A DNA stretch of 64,000 bases from Nocardioides sp. URHA0020. Lineage in GTDB: Bacteria > Actinomycetota > Actinomycetes > Propionibacteriales > Nocardioidaceae. Below the pieces are notes generated by a model. It was not told the DNA's origin, did no database searches, and worked only from the letters and a program-made list of their open reading frames with translations. Positions 1 to 9,002 of the stretch are shown here, piece after piece (positions within the stretch are counted from its first letter, which is position 1; each line of letters begins with the position of its first letter). The stretch is from NCBI RefSeq assembly GCF_000620705.1, contig NZ_KK211167.1:298135-362134 (forward strand), written 5' to 3'. The position numbers and the translations under genes were made by a program.

Positions 1-102
1 GCTCGTTGGTTTCCAGGCCTTCGCGCCCCCAACCACCGGCAGCGGCGATGAATTCGGTGGGGAGTGTCGGTCCCACCAGGGAGACTGGCACCTGGAGGGG
101 CG

Positions 103-1374
103 ATGACCGACACCGACGTCGAGACGCGAGGCACGCGGCTGCCGCGCGCGCTGACGCCGTTCCGGCACCCCGCCTACCGGCGCCTCGCCGTCGCCCTCGT
201 GCTCGCCACCTTCGCCGGTGGCGTCTGGGTGGTCGGACTGGTCTGGGAGGTGATCCGTCTCGGCGGTGGTCCGGCCCAGCTCTCCCTGGTCTCCACCGCG
301 GGCGCCGTCGGCGTGCTGCTGCCCGCGCTGCTCGGCGGCGTGGTCGCCGACCGGGTGCCGCAGAAGGTGATCCTGCTCGGCGTCGCGATGACCGAGCTCG
401 CCTGCATGGGCCTGGTCGCGGCCTTCTCCGTCACCGACCTCACCCGGCTGTGGCAGCTCGCGGTCGTGGCGTTCGTGATCGGCGCGGCGATGGCGTTCTA
501 CTACCCGGCGTACTCCGCCTGGCTGCCCGCGCTCGTGCCCGAGGAGGACCTGCTCGCCGTCAACGGCTTCGAGGGCATGATCCGGCCCACGATCGGCCAG
601 GCGCTCGGCCCCGCCGTCGCCGGTGTGGTCGTCGGCATCGCTTCGCCGGGAGCGGCGCTGACGGTCGCCGCGCTGTCGTCGCTGGGCGGGCTGGTCGCGC
701 TGTCGACGGTGCCGTTGACGCCCGTACGCCGCGATGCCGACCGCGGCCCGACCTCCGTGCTGCACGACCTGCGCGAGGGCTTCGCCTACATGGTGCGGAC
801 GCCGTGGCTGCTGGCCACGCTGATCTTCGCCTCGCTGATGGTCTTCCTGATCATGGGACCGCTCGAGGTGCTGCTGCCGTTCCTGATCAAGGACAGGCTC
901 GGCGGTGGCCCGGGCGACCACGCCGTCGTGCTCGCGGCATTCGGCATCGGGGGCGCGGTCGGATCGATGACCGTGGCCTCGCTCCGGCTGCCGCGCCGCT
1001 ACCTCACCTGGATGAACCTGATGTGGGGCTTCGGCTGCGTGCCCTTCGCCGTGATGGGCATCGCGACCGCGGTCTGGCAGCTCGTCGTCGCCGCCTTCGT
1101 CCTCGGGGTCTTCTTCTCGGCGCCGATGGTGATCTGGGGGACGCTGCTGCAGCGCCGGGTGCCGCCGCACCTGCTGGGTCGGGTGTCGTCGCTCGACTTC
1201 TTCGTCTCGGTCAGCCTGATGCCGATCTCGATGGCCGTCGCCGGCCCGGTCTCCGAGGCGATCGGTCTGCGGACGACCTTCCTGATCGCCGGCACCGTCC
1301 CGGCGCTGGTCGCGGTCGTCGCGATCGTGGCCGCGAGGTTGCCCCAGGACGAGATCGCCCACCCGCTCGACTAG
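103..1374 (+). CDS. MFS family transporter (EntS/MFS_3-like exporter)
   Basis: Predicted 423-residue inner-membrane transporter of the major facilitator superfamily, closest in style to EntS-type exporters; the substrate cannot be read. Hydrophobic segments alternate along the whole length in the twelve-helix pattern, with a polar stretch near residues 205-230 that fits the central cytoplasmic loop. A GTG at 64 is in frame, but the ATG at 103 follows GGAGGGG at 94-100 and is preferred. The TAG stop overlaps the stop of the convergent LtrA gene by two bases. The 102 bases before it hold no recognisable gene. Confidence 0.85.
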   Translation: MTDTDVETRGTRLPRALTPFRHPAYRRLAVALVLATFAGGVWVVGLVWEVIRLGGGPAQLSLVSTAGAVGVLLPALLGGVVADRVPQKVILLGVAMTELACMGLVAAFSVTDLTRLWQLAVVAFVIGAAMAFYYPAYSAWLPALVPEEDLLAVNGFEGMIRPTIGQALGPAVAGVVVGIASPGAALTVAALSSLGGLVALSTVPLTPVRRDADRGPTSVLHDLREGFAYMVRTPWLLATLIFASLMVFLIMGPLEVLLPFLIKDRLGGGPGDHAVVLAAFGIGGAVGSMTVASLRLPRRYLTWMNLMWGFGCVPFAVMGIATAVWQLVVAAFVLGVFFSAPMVIWGTLLQRRVPPHLLGRVSSLDFFVSVSLMPISMAVAGPVSEAIGLRTTFLIAGTVPALVAVVAIVAARLPQDEIAHPLD

Positions 1375-2603
1375 AGCGAGCTCAGCACGCCCTCGTTGAA
1401 GCGGTGCCCGACGGTCTCGTAGCCGACGACGGTCACCCACGGCGTGAGCGCGACGACGAGCAGCGACCACGTCAGCGAGACACCGGCGACGACCATCGCC
1501 ACACCCGCCCCGAGCACCAGCGCCGACCCCAGGACCAGCACCACGTGGAAGGGGTCGACGGCGTGGGTCAGCTGGGCGTAGAGCAGGTACATCAGCGCGA
1601 CGTACGCCGCCAGCGGCACCACCACCGTCAGCACCGTCGCGGTGTCACCGAGCTCGGACTGGCGGTCGAGGCGGTACGCCGCCGCGTGCAGCCCGGCCCC
1701 GACCGCGACCAGCGCGCCGTAGAAGGGGATGTGCCCGTAGCCCCAGCCGAAGGAGCGCTCCCGGTGGGCGTGGAGGAGGTCCCCGCTCGGGATCACGAAG
1801 TAGGTCCACCACATCCCGAACGTCACGCCGACCCCGGCCAGCCCCAGCACGGCGACGTCGACGGTCCAGCCCTCGCCGGTGATGATCGCGGAGAGCGACG
1901 CGACGGTGCCGATCAGCCCTTCGCCGAGGGCGATGATCACCAGTAGGCCGTAGCGCTCGGCCACGTGGTGCGGGTGCCACGGGATGCCCCCGAAGCGCCG
2001 CTCGGCGACCACCGGTCCGGAGGTCTCGGCCAGCACCAGCACGACGATCCAGACGAACGTGAGCCGGATCGAGGTGTGCGACAGCGCGAGGAGCACCCAC
2101 CCGACCTGCGCGACCAGGATGCTGACGACGTTGGACCGGCACGCGCGCGCCCGGGCCGGGTCCTGCCGCGAGGCACGCCACCACTGGAAGACCATCGGCA
2201 CCCGCATCACGACGTAGCCGAGCACCATCACGCCGTTGTCGACGTACTCACCCTCGTGCAACGACTCGAACATCGGCGGCAGCCCGAGCGCCAGGATCAG
2301 CACGCCGACCATCTGCACCATCGTGGAGAGCCGGTAGATCCAGTCGTCGGTGTCGTACGCCGACGCGAACCAGCAGAAGTTGATCCAGGCCCAGGTCACC
2401 GCGAAGGTCGAGAACAGGAAGCCGACGACCCCCTCCCAGACGTAGCCCGCGGCCAGGAAGTGCGCCAGCTCGCTCGCGGCCGTGCTGAAGGCGATGACGA
2501 AGGTGAGGTCGAAGAGCAGCTCGAGCGGGGTGGCCGCCCGGCCGACCTCGTGGGGGTCGCGCCCACCCATGGGTACGACGCTGTGGATGGTGCGCTCCGG
2601 CAT
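1371..2603 (-). CDS. ltrA: Low temperature requirement protein A (LtrA) family membrane protein
   Basis: A 410-residue polytopic membrane protein of the LtrA family, named from Listeria cold-growth mutants; the molecular function is not established. The family signature is near residues 20-45, where an E-L-L-F-D-L-T-F-V motif opens the first helix. The rest is a run of hydrophobic helices separated by short Arg-rich loops, and the length is usual for the family. The start ATG has no Shine-Dalgarno but lies six bases after TAGAGT on the same strand, which suggests a leaderless transcript. It ends tail to tail with the MFS gene. Confidence 0.88.
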   Translation of the reverse strand: MPERTIHSVVPMGGRDPHEVGRAATPLELLFDLTFVIAFSTAASELAHFLAAGYVWEGVVGFLFSTFAVTWAWINFCWFASAYDTDDWIYRLSTMVQMVGVLILALGLPPMFESLHEGEYVDNGVMVLGYVVMRVPMVFQWWRASRQDPARARACRSNVVSILVAQVGWVLLALSHTSIRLTFVWIVVLVLAETSGPVVAERRFGGIPWHPHHVAERYGLLVIIALGEGLIGTVASLSAIITGEGWTVDVAVLGLAGVGVTFGMWWTYFVIPSGDLLHAHRERSFGWGYGHIPFYGALVAVGAGLHAAAYRLDRQSELGDTATVLTVVVPLAAYVALMYLLYAQLTHAVDPFHVVLVLGSALVLGAGVAMVVAGVSLTWSLLVVALTPWVTVVGYETVGHRFNEGVLSSL

Positions 2604-2609
2604 GCGGAA

Positions 2610-2615
2610 ACTCTA
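2610..2615 (-). promoter_or_regulatory. Leaderless -10 element for ltrA
   Basis: On the minus strand TAGAGT is followed by six bases and then the ATG at 2603. This is the spacing expected when transcription begins at the start codon. No convincing -35 hexamer is visible. Confidence 0.45.
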
Positions 2616-2621
2616 GGGGTG

Positions 2622-3641
2622 TCAGGCTCCGAGTCCGAGCGATGCGGCGAGCGCACCGCGCGAGTGGATGCCGAGCTTGCGGTAGACGTGCGAGAGGTGC
2701 CACTCGACGGCCTTGACCGTCACCACGAGCTGCTCGGCGATCTCGCGGTTGGTGAGCCCGGTCGCCGCCAGGCGGGCGACCCGCTGCTCGGCGGCGGTCA
2801 GCGAGGCCAGCGTCTCGCCGAGCACCGGCTGGGGCTCCTCGCCCATCCGGCTCAGCAGGCGTCGGACCCGGCCCAGGAGCGGCCAGAGGTTCTCGGTGCC
2901 GGCGTAGGACTCCGCCGACCGGAGCAGGGTGAGCGCCTCGGCGGCGCCAGCCGGTCCGCTGGCGAGCAGCAGCAGCCCGGCGAGGTCGGTCTCGATCTGC
3001 GCCTCGAGGCGCGCCGCGGGGACCCCGTCGAGCTCGTGCAGGGCCTGGCGCAGCAGCGAGGCCCGGTCGGTGTGGGCGTCGACGGTCGCGAGCGTGCGCA
3101 GCCCGAGCGCGATCGGGTACGCCACGCCTCTCGCCCCCGCGAGCGTCAGGTGCTCGCGCGCGAGCGCGGTGCCCTCCACCCGGTGTCCGAGGCGTACGGC
3201 GGCCAGCGCGGCGGCGGTCCGCCACGGGAGGAGGTCGGTGTCGTCATCGGTAGCGCCCAGCAGGCGGGGGATCCGGGCGAAGTGGCCGGCGGCGAGCTCG
3301 ACCTCGTTGACCGCGGCGCACAGCTCGCCGCGTCCGTAGTGCGCGGTCGCACCGGTGAGGCCGGGACGCTCCAGGAAGGGCCCGAGCTGCTCACCGACGA
3401 TCCGGGCCTCGGCCAGCTCTCCGCGGGCGAGGCGGCAGTCGACGAGGGTCGTGAGCAGCGCAGCGCGCTGCACCCGGCCGAGCTCACCGCTGCCCGCGGC
3501 CTGCGCCTGCGTGAGGTAGTCGAGCGCGGCGCCGATGGCGCCGGCCCGGGCGTTGAGGAGGCCCCGGTCGAGCAGGTCCCCGGCGTCGAGGATCGCGCCA
3601 TGCTTGGCGACCTCGGAGGAGGAGCGGACCTGGGAGGGCAT
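2622..3641 (-). CDS. LuxR-family transcriptional regulator (TPR-like N-terminus, C-terminal HTH)
   Basis: A 339-residue regulator. Residues about 283-335 form a LuxR/GerE helix-turn-helix (LTAAEQRVARLA, then TNREIAEQL and VKAVEWHLSHVYRKL). Residues 1-270 are Ala/Leu-rich helical repeats like the TPR region of large LAL regulators. The N-terminal AAA ATPase of LAL proteins is absent, so this resembles the C-terminal half of such a protein acting alone. No remnant of the missing part is visible upstream, where a TIGR03086 gene ends at 3707. Its target is unknown; ltrA follows 18 bases downstream on the same strand. Confidence 0.75.
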   Translation of the reverse strand: MPSQVRSSSEVAKHGAILDAGDLLDRGLLNARAGAIGAALDYLTQAQAAGSGELGRVQRAALLTTLVDCRLARGELAEARIVGEQLGPFLERPGLTGATAHYGRGELCAAVNEVELAAGHFARIPRLLGATDDDTDLLPWRTAAALAAVRLGHRVEGTALAREHLTLAGARGVAYPIALGLRTLATVDAHTDRASLLRQALHELDGVPAARLEAQIETDLAGLLLLASGPAGAAEALTLLRSAESYAGTENLWPLLGRVRRLLSRMGEEPQPVLGETLASLTAAEQRVARLAATGLTNREIAEQLVVTVKAVEWHLSHVYRKLGIHSRGALAASLGLGA

Positions 3642-3706
3642 GGCCTGAGCGTAGGAACCGACGGTGCCGCGCGAGGGGAAACGCAGGAAACTTTGCGGTG
3701 GACCAG

Positions 3707-4255
3707 TCAGGTGCGCCCGAGGAAGGCCAGCAGCCGGACGTCCGCGGCGTCACCAGCGGCCGGGCGCTCGGGTGCGAAGCGAACGCCGCGGTCGGCGGTC
3801 GTCACGGTCAGGTGGGCGATCGGGAGCAGGGCGGTGGCCAGGTCGGCGGGGATCGCCGTGTCCTCGCCGGTGGCCCGGCCCACGTCCCAGCCGTGGGTGG
3901 TGATCTCGAGGGCGGCGGTCGCGACCAGCAGCGAGCTGGTGAGGTCGAGCCCACCGACGAGGACGTCTCCGGGTCCCGGACGGCTCCACACGCCGAGCAG
4001 GGCGCACGCCTTCTGCTCGATCGCCGCGATCCGCCCCTCGACCGTGCGGGTGAGGTGCACCGCGACCTCGCCACCGGCGGCCTCGGTGAACGCGTCGAGC
4101 GAGTCCTCCATGTGCACGAGCAGGTCGTGCAGCCGCCAGTCCGCGCACGGCGTGGCGCGGTCGAGCAGGCCGCCGCGGACGCCGGCCAGTCGCTCCCGGG
4201 TGTAGTCCAGCGCCCGGCCGAGCAGCTCGACCGAGGCGGGAAGGGTGGTGGTCAC
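3707..4255 (-). CDS. TIGR03086-type DinB-superfamily metal-binding protein
   Basis: A 182-residue protein of the TIGR03086 group, related to mycothiol-dependent maleylpyruvate isomerase-like four-helix bundles. Family features visible are the ATPCADWRLHDLLVHM segment near residues 34-49 and the later THGWDVGRATG segment, which would supply metal-binding histidines. The start ATG overlaps the stop of the upstream sigma-factor gene by four bases, so the two are probably translationally coupled. It may work in thiol-dependent detoxification under that sigma factor, but this is inferred from family and position only. Confidence 0.78.
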   Translation of the reverse strand: MTTTLPASVELLGRALDYTRERLAGVRGGLLDRATPCADWRLHDLLVHMEDSLDAFTEAAGGEVAVHLTRTVEGRIAAIEQKACALLGVWSRPGPGDVLVGGLDLTSSLLVATAALEITTHGWDVGRATGEDTAIPADLATALLPIAHLTVTTADRGVRFAPERPAAGDAADVRLLAFLGRT

Positions 4256-5241
4256 GGGGAGCTCGGCGCCGGGACCCGGTCGTCGGGGAGACCTGCCGGG
4301 AGACCGAAGGTCGCGAAGAGCGTGACGTCGAAGAACGCCGTGCAGTGCCGGACCCGGTCGCCCTCGAGCTCGAGCACCTGCAGCTGGAACGGCGTGAAGT
4401 CACCCTGCGGCGTCCGCATGTAGAGGCCGTACGCCGGCTGCCCGTTGGCCCGGGTCGCCACCATCTTCATGTCGTGGGCGCCACCCGGGCACTCGGTGCC
4501 GATCAGCCAGCCGATGGCGTCGGCGCCTCGGTACCAGCTGGTGAACGGCGGCATGTCCCAGGTGGCCTCGGCGGTGAGCATCCCGACGATCGAGTCGACG
4601 TCCTTGCGCCAGAACGCGTCGACGTAGCGCTCCAGCATGTGCTGCTGCGCCGCGGTCAGGTTGGGCTCGACCGTGTCGGCCGTGAGCCCGCGCTCGGCGA
4701 GCTGGGCGTGGGCCCGCTGGAGGGCGGAGTTGACGGCCGCCGTCGTGGTGTCGAGCGCCTCGGCCACCTCGGCGGCCGACCAGCGCAGCACGTCGCGCAG
4801 GATCAGCACGGCGCGCTGGCGCGCCGGGAGGTGCTGGAGGGCGGCGACGAACGCCAGCCGGATGGTGTCGCGCTCCGCGACCTCGACCGCCGCGTCGGGC
4901 ACCGGCTCCAGCCAGGCGATCTCGTGGTCGAGCTCGAGCGCGTCACCGGCCACCGCGTCGGGCGTGCCGAGCCCCACGGGCAGCGGTCGCCGTGGTCGGT
5001 TCTCGAGGTTGGTGAGACACACGTTGGTGGCGATCCGGTAGAGCCAGGTGCGCACCGACGAGCGGCCCTCGAACTTGTCGGCCGCCCTCCACGCCCGCAG
5101 GAAGGTCTCCTGCACCAGGTCCTCGGCCTCGTGCACCGACCCCGACATGCGGTAGCAGTGGGCGAGGAGCTCGCGCTGGTAGCGCTGGGTCAGGGTCGGG
5201 AAGTCCTCGAGCTCGGTCCCGGGTTCGTCGAGTGTCGCCAT
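4252..5241 (-). CDS. sigG: ECF sigma factor, SigG-type with C-terminal SnoaL-like domain
   Basis: A 329-residue sigma-70 family factor of the SigG/TIGR02960 kind. Region 2 covers residues about 15-80 (AHCYRMSGSVHEAEDLVQET and the following FLRAWRAADKF), and region 4 about 130-190 (LPARQRAVLILRDVLRWSA). The last 125 residues form a SnoaL/NTF2-like domain that in this group is thought to tune activity in place of a separate anti-sigma factor. An ATG at 5259 is also in frame, but GGAG lies just before the ATG at 5241. It is coupled by ATGA to the TIGR03086 gene. The inducing signal is not readable. Confidence 0.85.
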   Translation of the reverse strand: MATLDEPGTELEDFPTLTQRYQRELLAHCYRMSGSVHEAEDLVQETFLRAWRAADKFEGRSSVRTWLYRIATNVCLTNLENRPRRPLPVGLGTPDAVAGDALELDHEIAWLEPVPDAAVEVAERDTIRLAFVAALQHLPARQRAVLILRDVLRWSAAEVAEALDTTTAAVNSALQRAHAQLAERGLTADTVEPNLTAAQQHMLERYVDAFWRKDVDSIVGMLTAEATWDMPPFTSWYRGADAIGWLIGTECPGGAHDMKMVATRANGQPAYGLYMRTPQGDFTPFQLQVLELEGDRVRHCTAFFDVTLFATFGLPAGLPDDRVPAPSSP

Positions 5242-5263
5242 GGCTGCTCCAGTCTGCATGCGA

Positions 5264-6817
5264 CTACCGACCGGCGTCGACCACCAGACTCATCGCTCGC
5301 TCGGCGGCCGGTACGGCGAGGACGCGGTCGGTCTCGATCAGGCCGACGCGGGTGCGCCGGTCGAGCAGGTCGTCGACGTCGGCGGCGCCCTCGTGGGTGA
5401 CCCCGAAGATCAGCTCCGCGAGCGTGACCGGGACGCCGTCGGCGACCGGGGCCAGCAGCTCGTCGTCGGTCAGCCCGCTGACCGCCCGTGCGGTCTCAAG
5501 CACCAGTCGCGCGTCGGTGCCGAAGCGACGGACCAGCCTGGCCGGCTCCTCGAGCTCGGCCAGCCGCTCCCGGGGCGCGGCGCCGAGCAGCGGCAGCGCG
5601 TGGGTGCTGCACGGGCCCGCGTCGAGACCTGCCTGGGCGACCGCGGCGTCGACGGCGTCCTGGGCCATCCGGCGGTACGTCGTCAGCTTGCCGCCGACGA
5701 TCGTGATGACGCCGGTGGCGCTGGTGAGCACCGCGTGCCGGCGCGAGAGGTCGGACGTCGTGCCGGCCCCGGCTCCGGAGGACAGCAGCGGGCGCAGCCC
5801 GGCGTACGCCCCGACGACGTCGTGGCGGTGCAGCGGCTGCGCCAGCGCCGCCGACGCGACGTCGAGGAGGAAGCCGATCTCGGCCTCGGAGGGCTCGGGC
5901 ACGTCGGGGATGTCGCCCTCGACCGGCTCGTCGGTGAGGCCGACGTAGATGGTCCCGTCGGGCTGCGGCAGGACGTTGATGAACCGACCGGTGGTGCCGG
6001 GGACCGGCGCGAAGACCGACGTGCGCAGGCCGGGGATGCTGGAGCCGCGCAGCACGAGGTGAGTGCCGCGGCTCGGGCGCAGCGTCACCTCGGGGACCAG
6101 GTCGCCGGCCCAGACGCCGGTGGCGTTGACGACCGTCCGCGCCGTCACCGTGGTGGTCTCGCCGGTCAGCTCGTCGCGCAGCTCGACCTGCGTGCCGGTG
6201 GCGCTGACCACCCGCGCGCGGGTGCGGATCTCGGCGCCGTACGACGCGGCCGTGCGCGCGACGTTGATGACCAGGCGCGCGTCGTCCTCGAGCTGGCCGT
6301 CCCAGGTGACCAGCGCGCCGCGCAGGCCGGCCGTGCGGAGCGGTGCGAGCTGGAGCGCCTCCACGGTGGAGATCCGGCGCGGTCGCGGCAGGATCTCGGA
6401 GGAGGTCCGCGCGGCCCGGCGCAGGACGTCGCCGCCGATCAGGCCGGCGCCGGTGAGGATCGCCAGGCGACGGGTGGTCACGGAGCCGAGGGGGATCACC
6501 ATCGGCAGCGCGTGGGTCAGGTGCGGAGCGGTGTGCTCCATCAGGATCCCGCGCTCGACCGCGCTCTCGTGGGCGACGCCGAACTGGAGCTTGGCGAGGT
6601 AGCGCAGGCCGCCGTGCACCAGCTTGGAGGACCAGCGCGAGGTGCCGAAGGCGAGGTCGTGGGCGTCGACGGCCAGCACCGACAGACCCCGGGTCACGGC
6701 GTCGAGGGCGACCCCGGTGCCGGTGATGCCGAGCCCGATCACCACCACGTCGACGTCGGTGGGGGCCCCGGCCAGCCCCGGCGTGATGCGCGTGCCGGGC
6801 GTGACTGCGGCCGTCAC
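5264..6817 (-). CDS. glpD: Glycerol-3-phosphate dehydrogenase (FAD-dependent)
   Basis: A 517-residue flavoenzyme oxidising sn-glycerol-3-phosphate to dihydroxyacetone phosphate, passing electrons to the respiratory chain at the membrane. The FAD-binding GLGITG is at residues 28-33, and SSKLVHGGLRYL follows in the family-typical place near residue 70. The C-terminal DAO_C-type domain is present, so the length is complete. The start is a GTG whose bases overlap the TGA of the upstream tetR gene (GTGA), which indicates coupling. The neighbourhood with an alkyl-DHAP-synthase-like protein and a lipid kinase suggests a role in phospholipid or ether-lipid precursors. Confidence 0.93.
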   Translation of the reverse strand: MTAAVTPGTRITPGLAGAPTDVDVVVIGLGITGTGVALDAVTRGLSVLAVDAHDLAFGTSRWSSKLVHGGLRYLAKLQFGVAHESAVERGILMEHTAPHLTHALPMVIPLGSVTTRRLAILTGAGLIGGDVLRRAARTSSEILPRPRRISTVEALQLAPLRTAGLRGALVTWDGQLEDDARLVINVARTAASYGAEIRTRARVVSATGTQVELRDELTGETTTVTARTVVNATGVWAGDLVPEVTLRPSRGTHLVLRGSSIPGLRTSVFAPVPGTTGRFINVLPQPDGTIYVGLTDEPVEGDIPDVPEPSEAEIGFLLDVASAALAQPLHRHDVVGAYAGLRPLLSSGAGAGTTSDLSRRHAVLTSATGVITIVGGKLTTYRRMAQDAVDAAVAQAGLDAGPCSTHALPLLGAAPRERLAELEEPARLVRRFGTDARLVLETARAVSGLTDDELLAPVADGVPVTLAELIFGVTHEGAADVDDLLDRRTRVGLIETDRVLAVPAAERAMSLVVDAGR

Positions 6818-7404
6818 GGCTGCAGCCCTCGGGTGAGCGCGCGGTGGAGCTCGGAGTCGAGGTCCTCCAGGGAGACGTCGTCGTCGACCATGGTGTGCGC
6901 CGAGAGGACGAACCCGTGGGCCGCGAGCAGCATCGCCCGCGCCATCAGCTCCGGGTTGCCGGCGCGCACCTCGCCGGCGGCCTGGGCCTCGCGCAGGGCG
7001 GCGACGGTGAGCTCCAGGATGGCCTCCTGCGAGCGGCCGCGCCGCGAGAAGAGGTAGGGGAGGATCAGCTCCGGGTCGAGGTCGACGATCCGGACGAAGA
7101 GCTCGTTGTCGCGCAGCCGCCGGACGGTCCCGAGGATGTCGCCGACCAGGCGCTCGACGGTCGGGGTGTCCGGGTCCTCGTCGGCGAGGGCGTCGGCGAC
7201 GACCCCACCCCACTCACGGGTCATCAGGTCCGCCAGCAGCTGCGGCATGTCGGCCCAGGTGCGGTAGATCGTCATCCGGGAGACGCCGGCGCGCCGGGCG
7301 ACCTCGGTCAGCGTCGTACGCCGCCAGCCGACGTCGAGGATGCAGTCGCGGGCGGCGTCCAGGTAGGCGTCCGCCGGCTCGGCGTTGTGACGAAGTGACG
7401 TCAT
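6814..7404 (-). CDS. TetR/AcrR family transcriptional regulator
   Basis: A 196-residue regulator with an N-terminal TetR helix-turn-helix at residues about 15-60 (AARDCILDVGWRRTTLTEVA, then RRAGVSRMTIYRTW). The remainder is an Ala/Leu-rich ligand-binding helical domain without a recognisable effector signature. It heads a two-gene unit with glpD and is divergent from the flavoprotein gene, with only 17 bases between start codons. It therefore probably represses both directions from one site. M. tuberculosis Rv2250c occupies the same position. Confidence 0.88.
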   Translation of the reverse strand: MTSLRHNAEPADAYLDAARDCILDVGWRRTTLTEVARRAGVSRMTIYRTWADMPQLLADLMTREWGGVVADALADEDPDTPTVERLVGDILGTVRRLRDNELFVRIVDLDPELILPYLFSRRGRSQEAILELTVAALREAQAAGEVRAGNPELMARAMLLAAHGFVLSAHTMVDDDVSLEDLDSELHRALTRGLQP

Positions 7405-7421
7405 GTGTCACAGTGTAACGC
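7385..7421. promoter_or_regulatory. Overlapping divergent leaderless promoters and TetR operator candidate
   Basis: The inverted repeat GTGAC-N7-GTCAC spans 7395-7411. CACAGT at 7409-7414 lies seven bases before the plus-strand ATG at 7422, with TTGTGA at 7385-7390 as a possible -35. On the minus strand TACACT (7417-7412) lies seven bases before the tetR ATG at 7404. A repressor bound here would cover both promoters. The promoter assignments are inferred. Confidence 0.5.
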
Positions 7422-9002
7422 ATGGCGTCGAACCAGCAGACCGAGATGCACCCGTCCCGATGGGGCGACCCGGCTCGGGCCCAGGACCTCCCGGAGGAGG
7501 CGCGCGGTCTCGTCGAGTTGGTCTTCGGGACGACCGACCGCCCCGCTGTCGTCGACCCACCGCTGGCGCCGTCGGCGATCGACCCGGCCGTGCTCGCCGG
7601 GCTCGCGGACCTGCTCGGACCCGACCACGTGCGGACCGACGACCAGACCCGGCGGCTGCGCACCCGCGGCAAGTCCACCCCCGACCTGCTCCGGATGCGG
7701 TCCGGCGACGTGAGCGACGCGCCCGACGCCGTCGTACGCCCCAGCACGCACGACGAGGTGGCGGCCGTGCTCGCGCTCGCGGTCGAGCACCACCTGGCGG
7801 TGGTCCCCTTCGGCGGCGGTACGGCGGTCACCGGCGGACTCGTCGCGCGGCGCGAGGGCTTCGCGGGCGTGCTCAGCCTCGACCTGGTCCGGATGAAGCG
7901 GCTGGTCGCCGTCGACCACACGTCGATGACCGCGACGCTCGAGCCCGGACTGCGCGGCCCCGAGGCCGAGGCGCTGCTCGCCGCGGAGGGCCTCGTGCTC
8001 GGCCACTACCCGCAGTCGTGGGAGTACGCCTCGATCGGCGGCTTCGCGGCCACCCGCTCCAGCGGCCAGTCCAGTGCGGGCTACGGCCGGTTTGACGCCC
8101 TCGTCGTGGGGCTGACGGTCGCCACCCCGCGGGGCCGGCTCGACCTGGGCACCGCGCCGGCCACCGCGGCCGGACCCGACCTGCGCCAGCTGATCCTCGG
8201 CTCCGAGGGCGCCTTCGGCGTGATCACCGCGGTGACGGTCCGGGTGCGAGCCCGGCCGACGACCACGCTCTACGAGGGGTGGCGCTGGCCGTCGTTCACC
8301 GAGGGCGCTGCCGCGATGCGCACCCTGGCCCAGTCGAGCCTGCTGCCGACGGTGATCCGGCTCTCCGACGAGGGCGAGACCGCCCTCAACCTGGCCGATC
8401 CGGGCGCCATCGGCGGCGAGGGCGCCGCGGGCTGCCTGATGATCACCGGCTTCGAGGGCACCGCGGCCGCGGTCGCCGCCAAGAGGGCCGCCGTCACCGC
8501 CGTGCTCACCGAGCTCGGCGGCGACCCCGTCGGGGAGGCGGCGGGTGAGAAGTGGGTGCACGGCAGGTTCGACGCGCCGTACCTCCGCGACTCCATGCTG
8601 GACGTCGGGGTCCTCGTGGAGACGCTGGAGACCGCGACCTTCTGGTCGGGCGTCGATCGCCTGTACGCCGACGTGAAGTCGGCGCTCACGGCGGCCCTCG
8701 GTGACCCGTCGATCGTGCTCTGCCACATCTCGCACGTCTACGAGACCGGCTGCTCGCTCTACTTCACGGTCGCCGCGAAGGAGGCCGACGACCCGCTCGC
8801 CCAGTGGCACCGGGCCAAGGTCGCGGCCAGCGACGCGATGATCGCCGCCGGGGCGACGATCACCCACCACCACGCGATCGGCACCGACCACAAGCCGTGG
8901 CTCGCGCAGGAGATCGGCCCGCTGGGGGTCTCCGTGCTCCGCGCGGTCAAGGCGGACCTGGACCCGACCGGCATCCTCAACCCCGGGGTCCTGGTCCCAT
9001 GA
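7422..9002 (+). CDS. FAD-binding oxidase, alkyldihydroxyacetonephosphate synthase-like
   Basis: A 526-residue protein of the vanillyl-alcohol oxidase/PCMH flavoprotein superfamily. The FAD-binding PCMH region starts near residue 105 (RPSTHDEVAAVLALA, then VVPFGGGTAVTGG), and the family segments WEYASIGGFAATRSSGQSS and LILGSEGAFGVIT follow. This matches the alkyl-DHAP synthase branch (AGPS), which makes the ether bond of ether lipids. A late HHHAIG motif fits the AGPS active-site histidines. It overlaps the lipid kinase gene by ATGA. The exact bacterial substrate is uncertain; the position is like M. tuberculosis Rv2251. Confidence 0.85.
   Translation: MASNQQTEMHPSRWGDPARAQDLPEEARGLVELVFGTTDRPAVVDPPLAPSAIDPAVLAGLADLLGPDHVRTDDQTRRLRTRGKSTPDLLRMRSGDVSDAPDAVVRPSTHDEVAAVLALAVEHHLAVVPFGGGTAVTGGLVARREGFAGVLSLDLVRMKRLVAVDHTSMTATLEPGLRGPEAEALLAAEGLVLGHYPQSWEYASIGGFAATRSSGQSSAGYGRFDALVVGLTVATPRGRLDLGTAPATAAGPDLRQLILGSEGAFGVITAVTVRVRARPTTTLYEGWRWPSFTEGAAAMRTLAQSSLLPTVIRLSDEGETALNLADPGAIGGEGAAGCLMITGFEGTAAAVAAKRAAVTAVLTELGGDPVGEAAGEKWVHGRFDAPYLRDSMLDVGVLVETLETATFWSGVDRLYADVKSALTAALGDPSIVLCHISHVYETGCSLYFTVAAKEADDPLAQWHRAKVAASDAMIAAGATITHHHAIGTDHKPWLAQEIGPLGVSVLRAVKADLDPTGILNPGVLVP

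Noticed and set aside
1965-4205. A 746-codon plus-strand frame opposite ltrA, luxR and the TIGR03086 gene
   Set aside because: The same GC artefact: the minus-strand genes have clear family motifs and this frame has none.
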